This document shows positions 50,677 through 62,161 of a DNA stretch of 64,000 nt, in pieces; position 1 is the first letter of the stretch, and the number at the start of each line of letters is the position of its first letter. The translations under genes and the position numbers were made by a program. The stretch comes from Engraulis encrasicolus (lineage: Eukaryota; Chordata; Actinopteri; Clupeiformes; Engraulidae), in NCBI RefSeq assembly GCF_034702125.1, contig NC_085861.1, positions 46,559,722 to 46,623,721 on the forward strand, in the 5' to 3' direction. The notes under the pieces were generated by a model. The model did not search any database. It was not told the origin of the DNA and saw only the letters and a list, made by a program, of their open reading frames with translations.

Positions 50677-51917
50677 ACACACAGACACACACACAGACAC
50701 AGACACACACAATATTGGCCTGCATTACCTACAGTTTGGCCTGTGTGTATATACAAACCTCTCAATTGGCCGATCCAGAACGGATACACAGTTACTAAAT
50801 GCACGACACTTGGCCATATAACCATATATACCACAACACTATGAATTTAACTATTTAGTTACCATCATACCATAGAATGATAGTCATTTTGAGAGTACGT
50901 CATGGCCTCTTACTACACTAAATCACACTGAGCTACACACCACATGTGCCGTATAGTAAAGCAAGATTCTACCCCCTTCCTGACTACTTACTAGCAAAGG
51001 TTTACGTGCACCTTACTAGGGGTGGGTATTGGCAAAGGGTTCACGATTCGATGCGCATCACGATACACATGCCACGATGCGATTCTATCACGATGCATTG
51101 CGATTCATGTACTACTGTGATGCATTGCGATATTTACTTCAGTAAATGTGTAAAATACAGCTTATTTGTCAGTTGCTGTGTCGCTTTCTTAAGTCAGTTC
51201 ATTCTATTTAAGCATTCTATCATCTGGGATAGAGCTTACATCACAACAGAAATATTACCTATGCTCTACTGAACAAAATAACCCGTGTCAAATCGAATTT
51301 TATTGTTATCAAATAATCAATTGTCATGACTCCATGCAGTATATTGAGAAAATAAGTATCACGATACCTTGTCATGAATCGATGCATTGTATCGTGAGAG
51401 TAAGTATCGCGATGCATCGATGCAACGATTATTTTGCACACCCCTACACCTTACTGAGAAAGACAATGGCGTGTTTGAGGCGTGTGGCCTGGGCATGAGT
51501 GGAGGAGGGTCCTGCCAGGATTCGAACCTGGCTCATCTGCATGGGGGAGCAGAGGCCCCCCAGGGGCTCAGAACCAGACGCACTGCATGCCACCAGAACC
51601 AGCCTCATGAGGACACCACACCACACCAACACCTCTAGTCAACAACATTGCAACCATCACCATTTAACATAGACGTCAGTGAAGTGGAGGACAATAATAT
51701 AACACCTGTTTTGAAACAACTTGTGAAAATATTCCTTCGGTTCATTTTTTTTTTACCATGCAAGTAGTACTTTAATCTGAGTCTCTGAGAATTAGTACTA
51801 AAATGCTGGAAACTTTTTTTCTTGGCCATATCACACAGTCTTAGGAAGAAGAGAGAAGGGGAGTGTATCTGAAAAGGTCACCTGTGTGTGTCTGTCTAGT
51901 AGTTCTGCTATCCATAG

Positions 51918-51961
<44 letters not shown>

Positions 51962-54900
51962 TTTAGTTACCGATGGCCTGCTGCAGGTCAGGTTGAGCGT
52001 ACCCTCTGTGTCGAGGCAGGAAGATCCGGGGGTCGTCTACTGTCAGGCCCAACACAGTACCCGCTGGGATCTCCGTAGTGGAAAACACACCTGAGACAGG
52101 ACACACACACACATCCCTAAAGTCTACTGTTTGGCGCTATTCAAGTGTTTGAATAAATACATTTACACACTTTCTCGAGATTAGCATAGTTACATTCTGA
52201 GAAAACCCAAAATATCAACCTCACCAAATGTTTTTGTTTACACACAACCCCTATAGTCTTAGTTCCAGACATTACAAGGCGAGCACTGACCTTTGAGCAG
52301 CTGGAAGAGGTCGCTCTGCTCTCGGTGAAGAGCCATGTTCTGCTCCTGTTTGCAGTGCTCTGGCCACCAGAAGCAGGACTGGCCACTCTTGGCCTCTTCC
52401 TGTAGACGAGAGAGGGCATACGGGAGAGATAGAAACATTTAACGTCACCATGTACAAATTACAGCGAGATGTCATTAAGAGCAGGCAATAGATGCAAAAG
52501 GGAGATGATTAGAACGCAAATAGAAATTGATGGAAATAGAGGAACAGAAATAGAATTACAATAGAGCCATACCGTACTAGCTATGAAAGGCTAGGTAGCA
52601 TTACAGTATAGGTCCAGAATGTAGTGATGTTATGTTTGAAACAAGATCTCAAGGCTTCGGGACAAAGGGGGCTTGTCAGATAAGGCCTCTACAAGGATTG
52701 GATCAATCACAGGCTCAAAGGTACTGTAAATGAGTGCCCGGAGAGTGTGAAGTGCCACAGAGTACTCATAGTTTTCTCATAGCCCTGTCAAATTCTTCAG
52801 TTATAGCGGGTCGTTTCAAGTATAATTAAAACATGCTCATACTAGTTTTAAGAGTTGTATAGACTTTTGAAATGATGTTGGAGTGCACACAGTTATGCAA
52901 CTTCCTCCTTGCAACACCACCTTCCATGCCTGAGAGCGAATATTTTCAAAGGCATGGAAGCATTTTCAATTAAATGACACAGACTATTTCCAAAAAGGCA
53001 TGGGATGGTTTTTAAATGAATTAATTCTGAATTACTCCAAAAAATATTACTGGCTACAAGAAATCAATAATTAATCATTTTCATACACACTTGTGTCATA
53101 AGGCTTCATCTTGTCAATACTACCAGAATGTACAAAGAAACAGAGAAGTCATCTCGGGTGTGTTCAATTGTCAAGCGTTCTCCTTCATGGATGTACTTAC
53201 ATTGCAGTCTGTGGCAGGGTACAGAGTCTGGGCCAGGACAGAGTGGGAGAGGGGACCAATAAGACGGTAGCGCACCATTTCCATGGTCAGGTCACTGGAC
53301 GTTGCAGGGGACAAAATAAACATACAGAAATATTTTGAAAACAGACGATGTCATTGTTCAATTTTTATTACCTATTGCCTGTTGTAAATACTTTATATCA
53401 TGGAATTTGAACAGGCTTACTTAATGACAATTTCTGTTGAGGCGGACTTCCATGTGATTGGGCAGGTGGGTGAACGAGTTCCATCCCCAAGAATCTTCTT
53501 GGCCGACTGGGCACCAGGGTCCTTCTCTGCCCTCTTCCTCTTCCTCCCCTTGGCCTGCGTTGGTGTGGAGACCAAGGGTGCTGCCGCAACTGGGCTGGGC
53601 TCCTCTGACTCTTGCTTTAGTTCTGGCAATGGCACTGCAATTACAGTAGGGGGCACCACAGCCTCTGTGCACTGGCAGACTGCCTGCAGCTCAGACAGGA
53701 CATCCTACAGGAGTGAGTAATGAGTAGGATTTTAAAAGACAGTTCTTCTGCTGGGTTACTTTGATTTCCAAATGAATTAAAAACAGTAAGCGCTAACGTT
53801 TAGTAGGTAGATGAATAATAGTTTCTTAAAGCCAGAGGCAAAACAAACCGAATATGCCTACAGATGCCACTGACAGAAAAAAACTTGATTCTGGCTTTGT
53901 ACAGAAAGGTGCCGAGGCAACCCTACAGTAATGGTCATAGTAAAACAACTTTTTAAAAATAACTAATGCAAGTAACATTGTTTATGATAATCATGCAACG
54001 AAGTGAAGATTTCCCATGAAACATATCCTGAAAACATAGGTTCAAGTCCAATGATCCATTTGGGACTTGGGATGGAGACAGACCTGTTTTAGCGAGGGGT
54101 GTCCCCATATCCACAGCTGCCTGTGAGTGGAGCCCTGGGTACGGGGTCTCCAGAGGAAAAGCACAGGGCCCAGGGGCTGGCTCGGGTACTGGTCAGCCCT
54201 GTACAGGACCACACTACCCTGTCTCCGCCCGGACAGGCACAGCACCGCCGCGAACGTTGGCCCTACAGAGGCACACACAAATAAATCCAAATCACACATG
54301 CAGCATGAAAATTCTGAGCGTCCAGAGAAAGTAGGTAAATAACAACAAGAACAATCCCTCATACTTCTTTGCAATCTTTTAATGAACGTGAAGGTATCCG
54401 TCACCGACTTACGAAAATCCAGGTAACTCTTCCTTTGCTAGCGGTTAGAAATTGTCCCCAAAGTGTGCCCAGTGAAGAATAGTAAAGAACTGGAGATTAA
54501 TAAATCTAAATAGTTTCGAAAATAAGGCTGGTGAAATAGTAATGTATGAAGTCAGTGAGCGGGGAAATGCAGTGCTCCTCTCACCTGCATCTTTACTAGT
54601 CAGCCTGGAGAGGGCACTAAGGAGCTGGTCCTCTGGTCCCTGCAGCTCCAAACAGCAGTAATAGGAAAGGTCCTGCCAAAGCAACAGGGCAAAACAATGC
54701 TGTTAGCAAAGATATTCCATGTGGTAGACCAAGACAAGTCGTAGGATGCATCATCAAGTCGGGTTTCTTAAATGGGTGTGACTTTCCATTGACTCCTTTA
54801 ATTCTCCTAAGTCTCCTCAAGGTACAGGCAGGGCTGTCATAGTATTGTAGTTTGGAGCCTTTGGAGAGCATGTGAATCATCAAGAAACTGTTTATGAGTC

Positions 54901-56823
54901 ATCTCTACCTTTCTCAAATGGTTTGTTTCTGTGAATCACCATTATATGGAAAGCTAAAAAAAGGGCTAGTATCAAGCAATTGTTTTTTTTTATCAGAGAA
55001 TCAGAGACGTAGAGATTATTTTGGTATTCAATTTGTTTAAGTATCTTATCTACGGTATCTTTTTAGAAACTAGAGAATTGTTGGTCCCCCTCCTCACCTG
55101 CAGGAGGCAGTGGCTGCTCATGGCCCGGTAGCAGGCGCGGTAGCACTTGAGTGTGGGTCGCTCGCCCAGGCAGTAGCCCCACTTCTTCACCATGTGGAAG
55201 CGCTTGGCGTGCCAGATGTGGGTCTCTAGCCAGACGTTCTTGCGCTGCCGCCGGTTGAACTCCAGCAGCAGGTTGCCGTGCCGACGCCGCGCCTTTCGGC
55301 TCTTGGTCTTCGACTCCTCCTTCTTGCCCATCTGCAGGCTTTTGTCCAACTACACAAAAGGAAAATTGAAAGAACAAAGTATAAATGTTGTATATTTATC
55401 AGACCTTCATCGATAGTGACAAACAATAGCCCAAATGTTGGCTTTAAATGTCCCAAATCAAGCATGGCATTTTTTTCCCCATTTCATCAACATTTTCTAA
55501 CAAATACTACAAAAAAAACTCTGAGCCATATTGTGCATTTGTGTGCACCATCCATTGCGCTCTTTCGCATAGTCTGATGGTCAAAGATCTGAAAGCATAA
55601 TTATGCACAATTATGTTTAGTTGTGTGTATAAATCAAACTTATTGATAATTGTACATTACATTTAGTATAGTTAATGGATAAATCATTTTCTGAAATAAT
55701 CTGACATGGTACCATTCACAGAGTCTGATCTTTAAATACTTTGAAGCATGATTAAGCTTGATTACATTTACTAAAAGGTGTGGATATGCCATGCTTAGTA
55801 GTAATCAAAAAGGGGGTGCGCACCATCCTCTGTGCCCCTTCTCGTAGCCTTTTGGGCAGCCGCTTGGTGTCGTGGCTCATGGCCCTGCGCCGCATGTGTT
55901 TGGGCAGGGCCCCGAACGTGTGGCAGCTGCCTGTCGTCTTGTTGACCGCTCTCAGCATAGCCTTCACCTCCGCCGCCCTGGCCTTGGCAAAATAGGTGCC
56001 TACAGGGGAGAGCAACACAGGGCAGACATGAAATGCTTACACATTACATTGCGCTCAATATGACGCTTTAGCCCAAAATCACTCGTTGGGTTTGGTTGCT
56101 TCTAGTGGACACCGTTACAGTTATTTAGGTGCAGGGCAATGGTTACAGTCCCTGGAGCAATGTGGTGAGCGCTTGGCTCATCGTCACTTCAGTCACTACA
56201 GTAGGAAAAACAAGCATTCTTCTTACTAGTCCATGTCTGAAGTTTCTAAGTTATTGTATGGATTGGGCCACCGGAAAGGGCCTGAGAGGACAACATCTCA
56301 GTTCAGAAAACTATAGCAGTGGCAATGCAGTTCTGCAATTATTGATTTATTTTTGCAGTGGTCCAAGTAGTGGGGGATGTTCAAGGGGGGAGATCTATTG
56401 AACATCATTAGAATTAATAATTAACGAGGAGTCTTACTTGTGATGTACTTGGGGAGCTCCTGGGGGTATGTAGAGCCACCTGGCTGGTGACCCCGTACCC
56501 AACCACCTCCATGGTTGCCAAAGCCCTGTCTCTTCCCCGGCTGGGAGTCACCAGGAGGCCGACCTAGAGCAGAGATGTGACAGGCAAGAACTGTTTTACT
56601 GAAGCTACTGTGTGTGCAGCTAAGCAGTTGGCAACACAATTTCATCAAAGGCTGTAATTAATACACGCATAGTTGTAATGACAATATGGTAATAATAACA
56701 GTACTGCTGTTTCTCATAGCACCAACCTTCTCCTCCGTTGCGCCAGCCACCGGATGAGTAGGTGACATTGCTAGGCTGGTCTCTCATGTGTTTGTTGCGC
56801 ATCCTGCTTTTCGCTGCAGACAT
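44300..56823 (-). CDS. POP1: Ribonuclease P/MRP protein subunit POP1, 15 coding exons
   Basis: Largest protein subunit of nuclear/nucleolar RNase P (tRNA 5' processing) and RNase MRP (rRNA processing). Exons, 5' to 3' on the minus strand: 56823-56727, 56563-56438, 55999-55824, 55349-55098, 54672-54585, 54262-54084, 53704-53421, 53294-53201, 52399-52291, 52090-51971, 50547-50426, 50159-49968, 46591-46437, 45816-45628, 45212-44300 (stop TGA). Together they give 1031 residues against about 1024 in human. The N-terminal POP1 domain shows HMRRRAMSH (109-117), EFNRRQ (163-168) and [14 protein letters not shown] (173-186). The POPLD domain shows [18 protein letters not shown] (593-610) followed by YRGVRVAGL. 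The C-terminus ends [14 protein letters not shown] basic stretch RKRKR near residue 360-375 resembles a nuclear localisation signal. The last exon carries a long Lys/Glu-rich spacer. The start follows the human N-terminus (MS.AK....MR.QPSNVT). Confidence 0.96.
46192..46407. repeat. Two (GT)n tracts beside POP1 exon 13
   Basis: (GT)n at about 46196-46256 and 46323-46407. On the POP1 strand they read as (CA)n starting about 30 nt downstream of the exon 13 donor. Confidence 0.9.
46640..46735 (-). mobile_element. Probable tRNA-derived SINE fragment
   Basis: The minus strand reads ATGGGGACTCGGGTTTGAGT, then CTGGCCTGGGTCA, resembling the B-box region of the SINE copies at 59884 and 39965. Degraded. 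Confidence 0.4.
47511..48361. mobile_element. TTAA-flanked palindromic MITE, 851 bp
   Basis: Flanked by TTAA (47507-47510, 48362-48365). Ends are AGTGGTGGTTCGCTATTTTA and its inverse, and the arms match for over 200 bp with few differences. The centre holds a small hairpin (CAGACCTG...CAGGTCTG near 47903-47925). TTAA-target superfamily (piggyBac or Kolobok type). It lies in POP1 intron 12. Confidence 0.85.
48597..48773. mobile_element. Small AT-rich MITE
   Basis: Inverted ends CTACGTTTACATGA and TCATGTAAACATAG. The interior is built of GAATTAA/TTCCGAATT repeats. No clear target duplication. Confidence 0.65.
49185..49897. mobile_element. CpG-rich element with TAA flanks (PIF/Harbinger-like)
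   Basis: Flanked by TAA (49182-49184, 49898-49900). Ends AGGGCTCTGCATACTTC and AAGTATGAATCCCCCT are inverted with mismatches. Subterminal regions are rich in CG dinucleotides (gtcgcgagtggcgcgag; gacggcgcgcgcc). A 3-bp TAA duplication fits PIF/Harbinger. No transposase is seen. It ends about 70 bp from POP1 exon 12. Confidence 0.65.
50401..50440 (-). repeat. Tandem 20-bp duplication covering the POP1 exon 11 donor
   Basis: Two adjacent near-identical 20-bp copies (50401-50420 and 50421-50440) each contain CTGNNCAGACATC preceded by GTAC. On the minus strand this gives two GAGCAG|GTACAG-like or GAACAG|GTACAT donor sites 20 nt apart. Confidence 0.9.
50549..50709. repeat. (CAGACACA)n and (CA)n
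   Basis: CAGACACACACA units and a pure CA core directly adjoin the acceptor of POP1 exon 11 (exon edge 50547). Confidence 0.95.
51017..51446. mobile_element. hAT-like MITE with CGAT-rich arms
   Basis: Flanked by CACCTTAC (51009-51016 and 51447-51454). Ends are TAGGGGTGGGTATTGG and GCACACCCCTA. Subterminal ATGCATCG/CGATGCATT motifs occur many times. Related in structure to 42586-42994. Confidence 0.88.
51505..51600 (-). other. tRNA-like remnant (T arm only)
   Basis: The minus strand carries CCAGGTTCGAATCCTGG, a perfect 5-bp T stem with a canonical T loop and B box. I cannot find a paired acceptor stem or an anticodon arm, so it is probably a SINE head or tRNA pseudogene. Confidence 0.4.
51919..51959. 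repeat. (GT)n adjoining POP1 exon 10
   Basis: GT tract ending about 11 bp from the low-coordinate edge of exon 10 (51971). On the gene strand it is a (CA)n just after the donor. Confidence 0.9.
52400..53200. other. POP1 intron 8, no feature recognised
   Basis: About 0.8 kb of ordinary AT-rich intron. I see no inverted repeat, microsatellite or conserved frame worth naming. Confidence 0.5.
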
Positions 56824-57240
56824 TGTTGTTGATCGCTGATGCAACTATCCACTTTCCTGTTTCAAATCACGACACAAGACGCGTTTATCAGCAAACAAAT
56901 GTTGACAAAGTTCAGAAAACATTATTTTATCTCGCAACAACACTGCAGTGTGGATAACCTCAGTTGCCTACTCAAAGTTGGTTCGTGTGTTACGACTGAC
57001 CTCTCCTTGGTAAACCACAGTCGTGAGGGAGAATTCTTTGTAACAGTAAATGTACTTACCTCAGAATGAACTAGAACTATATACATAGGCATCAAAAAGT
57101 GAAGTCACATCTTAAATTCCATAGCTGCAAAAACATTCCAGCTAACAGAAACGTGTTTTCCGCATGTTTTCCGTCCCAGAGCTCTACTCTTCGTAATTTC
57201 CGGCGAAGTGGCTGCTGGGAAATGGTGTCGGAATGGGACG
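56824..57240 (-). promoter_or_regulatory. POP1 upstream/promoter region
   Basis: Sequence directly 5' of the POP1 ATG. The part around 57160-57250 is moderately GC-rich with scattered CpG (cgtaatttccggcgaag; cggaatgggacg). The CCGGAA-like motif on one strand (ttccgg near 57198) would fit an ETS site common in housekeeping promoters. This is inferred from position only. Confidence 0.35.
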
Positions 57241-57399
57241 TGGCTGCAGCCAGACGTTTGTGGTGTGGGACTGGGCAGCAAATACAACAGTTCACTACTA
57301 CTAAGGCCTTAAACATCAAGTTTACAAGTCTTTCTACAGATGTGTGTGTTATAGTTTCTTTTCATCTTACTAAGATACATTGGAACCAAAAGACACTTC

Positions 57400-57760
57400 G
57401 GTAACACTTTATAATAATGTTCCTTAGTAAAGACTCAGTAAATAATTAACTAATGATGAATAAAACATTAACAAATGTTTTTATTATTAACTAAGCTTTA
57501 TTAATGCTTTATAAAATATCTACAAATGATATATTCAAGATTTTACACACCTTATAACAGACTATTTTATTCATTTACAAGCAACTTGTAAATGTTTGAC
57601 AAATATGAAATATTAACATACCATTTCCTAGTCATTTACAAGCATTTGTTTACATTTCCTAATCATTTACAAACGTTTGTTAATGTTTTGTTCATCAATA
57701 GTTAATTATTTATTAAGTCTTTATAATGCTTTTTTGCATCCATTATTCTAAAGTGTTACC
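57400..57760. mobile_element. hAT-like MITE in the ELP6-POP1 spacer
   Basis: Flanked by GACACTTC (57392-57399 and 57761-57768). Ends are GGTAACACTTTATAATAAT and ATTCTAAAGTGTTACC. The AT-rich interior is built of TAATGATGAATAA/ATTTACAA-like repeats. It lies about 0.6 kb upstream of the POP1 start. Confidence 0.85.
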
Positions 57761-58226
57761 GACACTTCTGATATTTTACTGTTTTGTAGGCTACCAAGGC
57801 CACATTTCATCTGCCATAAATAAATGACTCTGCCTGTATGTTCTGTGTGGCACTCAGACACAGGTCTAAAAGGCAAGATTTAGCAAACCATGTTTTTTTC
57901 ATTATTATAAAAATGTATTTATCATAAAACTGATTTTTAAAAAGACATTTGCTTTACATTATCTATAAATCAATATAGATATAAAACATTTGGTACTGCA
58001 CACAAACTACACAATACACAAAAAAAGATACAAAAAGTTTATTCCTGAACATTCCAATGCTGCATCAAAGCAAGGTACAGTAGTAGTGGTACTGCTGTGA
58101 GAAAAGCCATGGACTTTAATTGTGTAAACCAGTGAAAATAATTTCATGAAATCATAATTTAATGATGAACATAAAAAGTCAAGTAAACCAAGAGTAAAAA
58201 GCTCAACCAATGTTTAGTACTCATAA

Positions 58227-58232
58227 TTTATT
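58227..58232 (-). terminator. Candidate poly(A) signal for ELP6
   Basis: AATAAA on the minus strand about 150 nt past the ELP6 stop. A second AATAAA (minus strand) lies at 58038-58043. Either would end the transcript well before the POP1 start at 56823. The choice cannot be made from sequence alone. Confidence 0.4.
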
Positions 58233-58380
58233 TGAAGTGTGATCTGCTGTGTTGGTGTTGATGTTGATGCCATGACAACATGACAATACAGTCCATTATT
58301 TGTGTTGAGGGCGCTGCAGTCGCTATGCTTTGTATCTGCCACATGGACTGATATGGACATAGATGCTGGACACAATAGCA

Positions 58381-61279
58381 TCAGAGGACAGCACTGGAGG
58401 TCCCACGTGCGAAGAACGATGCACCCTTGTCTTGGACTTTGTACTGAAAGACTTTTCTTTGGTTCTGCTGCTGGCTTTGACCGCGCCACCAAATGTCCAC
58501 CTGGGAGACACAATCATATAAGAAGATTTCAACATAATAGCATATTTTTTGGAAAAACTCCTGTCACTAAGGTGCATCTAACCATTTATCCTTCGGAATT
58601 ATTATTAGACAGTATTATTATTAGACAGTAGACCTGTCATTCCTCCTAATACTACAGATGTGAGGGTTCATAGATGGAGAATGGTTGTAGAATAGATGAA
58701 GAAAGGTTGTCTATCAAAGATCCGTCATAGTGCCACAGAGTAGACATTATGGATGGGCCCAGGTTAACATATAGGCATCATTACGAACATACCTATTATA
58801 TATCTTTTGAGCTTTTCTTTGTTGCCCTCAAGAGGTTTTCTGAGTTTTCTGATTCTTATGATTTCATGCCACTTTATGTCTAATTTTGTATCATTGACTG
58901 ACTTTATTATTCCTTTAGATTTTGACATTTGACCTACCTGGCATACCTTAAAACCTTGCCAAACCTGTGTCTTTTTTCTCTCAAACCGTTAAAGCACATG
59001 CATGTGCTGTATTTATATGAATTGTGCTAAAAAAAAGAAAATTGTTATAATTATTATTACCTCTGCCAAGGCAGTTATGTGATCATCCGAGTTTGTTTGT
59101 TTGTACATTCGTGGTGAGTGTTTCTGTGCGGAGGTGTATGCGCTCTCTGAACATTTTTCTAGTTATCATTATTAATTTTATTCTTCTTATTATTACCTGT
59201 CCGTGGATGTCCCTGCAGTAGCCGGTGGGCAGCCCCTGCACCTGCAGAGCCAGAGTGCTCTGGTGCGTCAGCCCCTTCAGCAGCATCTCACAGCCTTCCT
59301 CTTCACCCTCCTCTTCCTCCTCCTCCTCACACCTCACCAGCACCACCGCACTCCCCTAGAGATAAGCAGCAACATTAGTATACGCAATGACATGAACTAT
59401 CACAGGAAACAAGACAAAGGACACTGTAAATATGAGCAGTAACATTAAGCAACAGTAACAGCAATAATCCCAAACAAAAAAATGCAATTGCAACCAACAA
59501 GACAGCTCTGCAACACTTCGTAGACAATTTCGCTTCTCAGTATAAATTAGGCTTTAGATTCCAAGTCCATGTCCATAACAGCTAGCCATGTCTTCACAGT
59601 GTTACATTAGACCAGGGATGGGCAACTTTGATGATGATGATATGACCGCACAGATCTGACTGCCTCAACTCCCAGAATTTGAGGTGCAGTTGGTTGTTCA
59701 CTGACTGCCGATATTGTTTGAAAGGTATAGGGGTTCTCTATCGGCCAACACGATAACTGCAATAGATTAATTCAGTTGTGTTATTTTCCTTTTCTAATTG
59801 TGTTTAATCTACAGGCTGCACCGAGTGTGGGGGCGGGCTGCAGGTGCCCCCCCGGCCTCCAGTTGCCCATCCCTGCATTAGACCAACCAGGAGTGCTTTG
59901 GCGCACTGTGTGTAGAGCACCCATACTATGGGGTCCCAGGTTCCAGTCCAGCCTGGGTCATTTCACAACACAACCCCACCCCATCTCTCTCCCCCACTGA
60001 TTTACTGTCACATCTTCCCCATAAAAGGCTACCCCCACCCCCAAACATGATTTAAAAAAACAAAACAAAACAAAAAAACAACCAGTATTGATATGTGATA
60101 CCCACCTTCAGCTCATGGCAGACGTGAGCCTTGCAGTAGTGAGCGAAGTCCAGCACGGCTCCGGCACTCACACCCAGGCTGAGGAGGACGCTCAGGTCAT
60201 CCACTATCAGCACCGGGGGCCTCGCAGGAGAGTCTGGCCCACAGTCCCCTTGGCCTGCAGCGCCCCCCCCTGGACCCAGGGAGCTCAGCACAAACTCAAA
60301 CAGGCCTCTCAGGTCCAAACACTGAGGACTGAGGAGTAAAATAATGCAGAAAATGATTCTATTAATATACAGCACTGTGTAGACAGACACACTGAAATCT
60401 GAACACTGACAGAGCATGCCAATCTCCATAAAAAGTAATTTATGTGCCTGTTGTATTATTCCTCTAACTGAGGTATTGTATCTGCATCTTGTATGTCATT
60501 TTGGAAGGTTTCCAAAGCTTCAACTCTGCCAATTTAATATGGTATGTGTGGTGGTGACTACATGAACGTCTTTAAAAATCGTACTGTGTATCAGAGAAAG
60601 ACTTAGACTTGATGTCAAATCACCTGAAAAAGTCTAAAGTGGGGCATTCAGGTTTTGTTCCTCCGGGTAACAGGATTCCAAGACAGTCCTTCAGTCCTTC
60701 CAGAAAAACAAGCTGGCCTTTTTCCTTTGCCTGTGTCAAGCTCACACCCTTGAGAGAGACATAATTGCACATTGCAGGTGTTGTTAATTCCCAAACACAC
60801 AGTGACCAAAAACTCGAAATAATAATAAATAAAAAAAATAGAAAAAAACAATGAGGCTGATGACATTCAGTATTCCAACTTACCAGTCTTTGACTGACAG
60901 CACTGTAATGACTGAAGGACTGCACAAGCCCAAGGAAACAAACCTTACAGCCAGCTGGAAAACGTAGATGTTCAGTATTCATTGTTTCAATTCATTATAA
61001 TTAAACGACTTTGTAAACATAGGGAAGTGTTCTTTGAGTCACTCACCTCTTAAGTAAAATGATAGAAAATGATGCACCAAAAATGAAGCATCAGCCTTTC
61101 GGTCTAATATGAGAACGAACTCTCCCTGCATCGTGGAATAAGAGATTCGTTAAGAAAACATTGCAACCGAGAGTAGGCTATCTTGGCACTTGCCACATTC
61201 AGTTATTGCAGTGTAAGCGACATACCTGCTTGAAATTATCCGGGCTGGCATTGAGGATGCTGTTGAGGTCGGTAAACAT
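58381..61279 (-). CDS. ELP6: Elongator complex protein 6, 7 coding exons
   Basis: Subunit of the Elp4-Elp5-Elp6 subcomplex of Elongator, which is needed for 5-carbonylmethyl-type modification of wobble uridine in tRNA. It has a RecA-like ATPase fold without a canonical active site. Exons, 5' to 3' on the minus strand: 61279-61226, 61125-61047, 60954-60884, 60748-60624, 60328-60106, 59355-59197, 58500-58381 (stop TGA), giving 276 residues against about 266 in human. Recognisable segments are MFTDLNSILN, ASFLVHHFLSFYL, CKVCFLGLVQSFSHYS, GQLVFLEGLKD, LIVDDLSVLLSLGV, GLPTGYCRDIHGQ and the C-terminus QYKVQDKGASFFARG. A run of seven glutamates, then glycine and three more, sits in exon 6 where human has a short acidic loop. 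The acceptor of exon 5 is the upstream CAG of the pair CAG-TCCTCAG; only that choice keeps the frame. Confidence 0.95.
59613..59875. mobile_element. hAT-like element in ELP6 intron 5
   Basis: Flanked by CATTAGAC (59605-59612 and 59876-59883). Ends are CAGGGATGGGCAACTTTGAT and CCAGTTGCCCATCCCTG, typical of a hAT family abundant in fish. Non-autonomous. Confidence 0.9.
59884..60034 (+). mobile_element. tRNA-derived SINE
   Basis: The head has 'ggcgcactgtgtgtagagcac' and a B-box-like GGTTCCAGTCC in 'ggtcccaggttccagtccagcctggg', followed by 'catctctctcccccactga'. It begins immediately at the target duplication of the hAT-like element. Confidence 0.65.
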
Positions 61280-61941
61280 GATGACTGAAGATCTTTTCTT
61301 TGCAGGCCTACTTTCTGTAAAACTAAACTATTACAAGAGGATGCCGTGCCCGTGGTAAGCAAATGTAATATTTCACGACTTCCAACGTATAGTGAAGAAA
61401 ATAAATAACGTCATGATATCAGGCATTGGCATACTACTACCTGTCTACCCCGCAGACAATGTTCCTGGCTGAATAACCTTCCTGCAAAAAGTAAATTGTC
61501 AGCATCATTGCTGACGTTAGCTGTCAGTGATGGGTTAGCATCTGCTAACTGACTGCTGAAGGCTTTTGGATAGATAGCCGCTTCCTTTCCGAGACTTTCC
61601 AGTTTTAAATAACAAGCACTGTAAACGGGTTAGTTTGATGTAAGTCCTCTAGTTTTGAGGTCTACATAAAACACTCTGTAAATCTGTTAACAACAGACAC
61701 ACAACTACCACAGGTCCACAGCTGAAGGCATGGCATATGGATACAACCTAGGGACAAACCGTATCTGAATTTCGAAACGCCAAATTCAGTCTCTTTTGGA
61801 AGCACATTGTAAATCTTTTTCATTTGCATTTTACGTTTTGATTACATTTAACAATGCTCGAAAGAATTAAGAGTAATGTTGACCACACACACAGACACAC
61901 ACACACGCGCGCGCGCGTACACACACACGACCGCGTACATA

Positions 61942-62049
61942 CACAGTAAATTCTGCAGTGCTCATTTAACACTTAGAGAGTTCATTTGAGTCCATTTGGA
62001 CTTAAATGAACTCTGTAAGTGTTGAATTAACACCACAACATTTACTGTG
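61942..62049. mobile_element. TA-flanked palindromic MITE, 108 bp
   Basis: Flanked by TA (61940-61941, 62050-62051). Ends are CACAGTAAATTCTGCAGTG and CATTTACTGTG. The centre forms an extended hairpin (AGAGTTCATTTGAGTCC / GGACTTAAATGAACTCT). Confidence 0.75.
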
Positions 62050-62063
62050 TACGCACATTGAGC

Positions 62064-62065
<2 letters not shown>

Positions 62066-62157
<92 letters not shown>
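62066..62157. repeat. (CA)n
   Basis: Pure CA tract of about 46 units just after the TA-flanked MITE. Confidence 0.95.

Positions 62158-62159
<2 letters not shown>

Positions 62160-62161
<2 letters not shown>

Noticed and set aside
51505..51600. Class II tRNA gene on the minus strand
   Set aside because: Only the T arm is convincing; no matching 5' acceptor strand was found.
56129..56401. 90-codon plus-strand frame in POP1 intron 2
   Set aside because: No similarity recognised, no exon structure, ordinary intron composition.
60329..60335. Alternative downstream acceptor for ELP6 exon 5 (second CAG)
   Set aside because: It would shift the frame and lose the conserved LRGLFEFV block.
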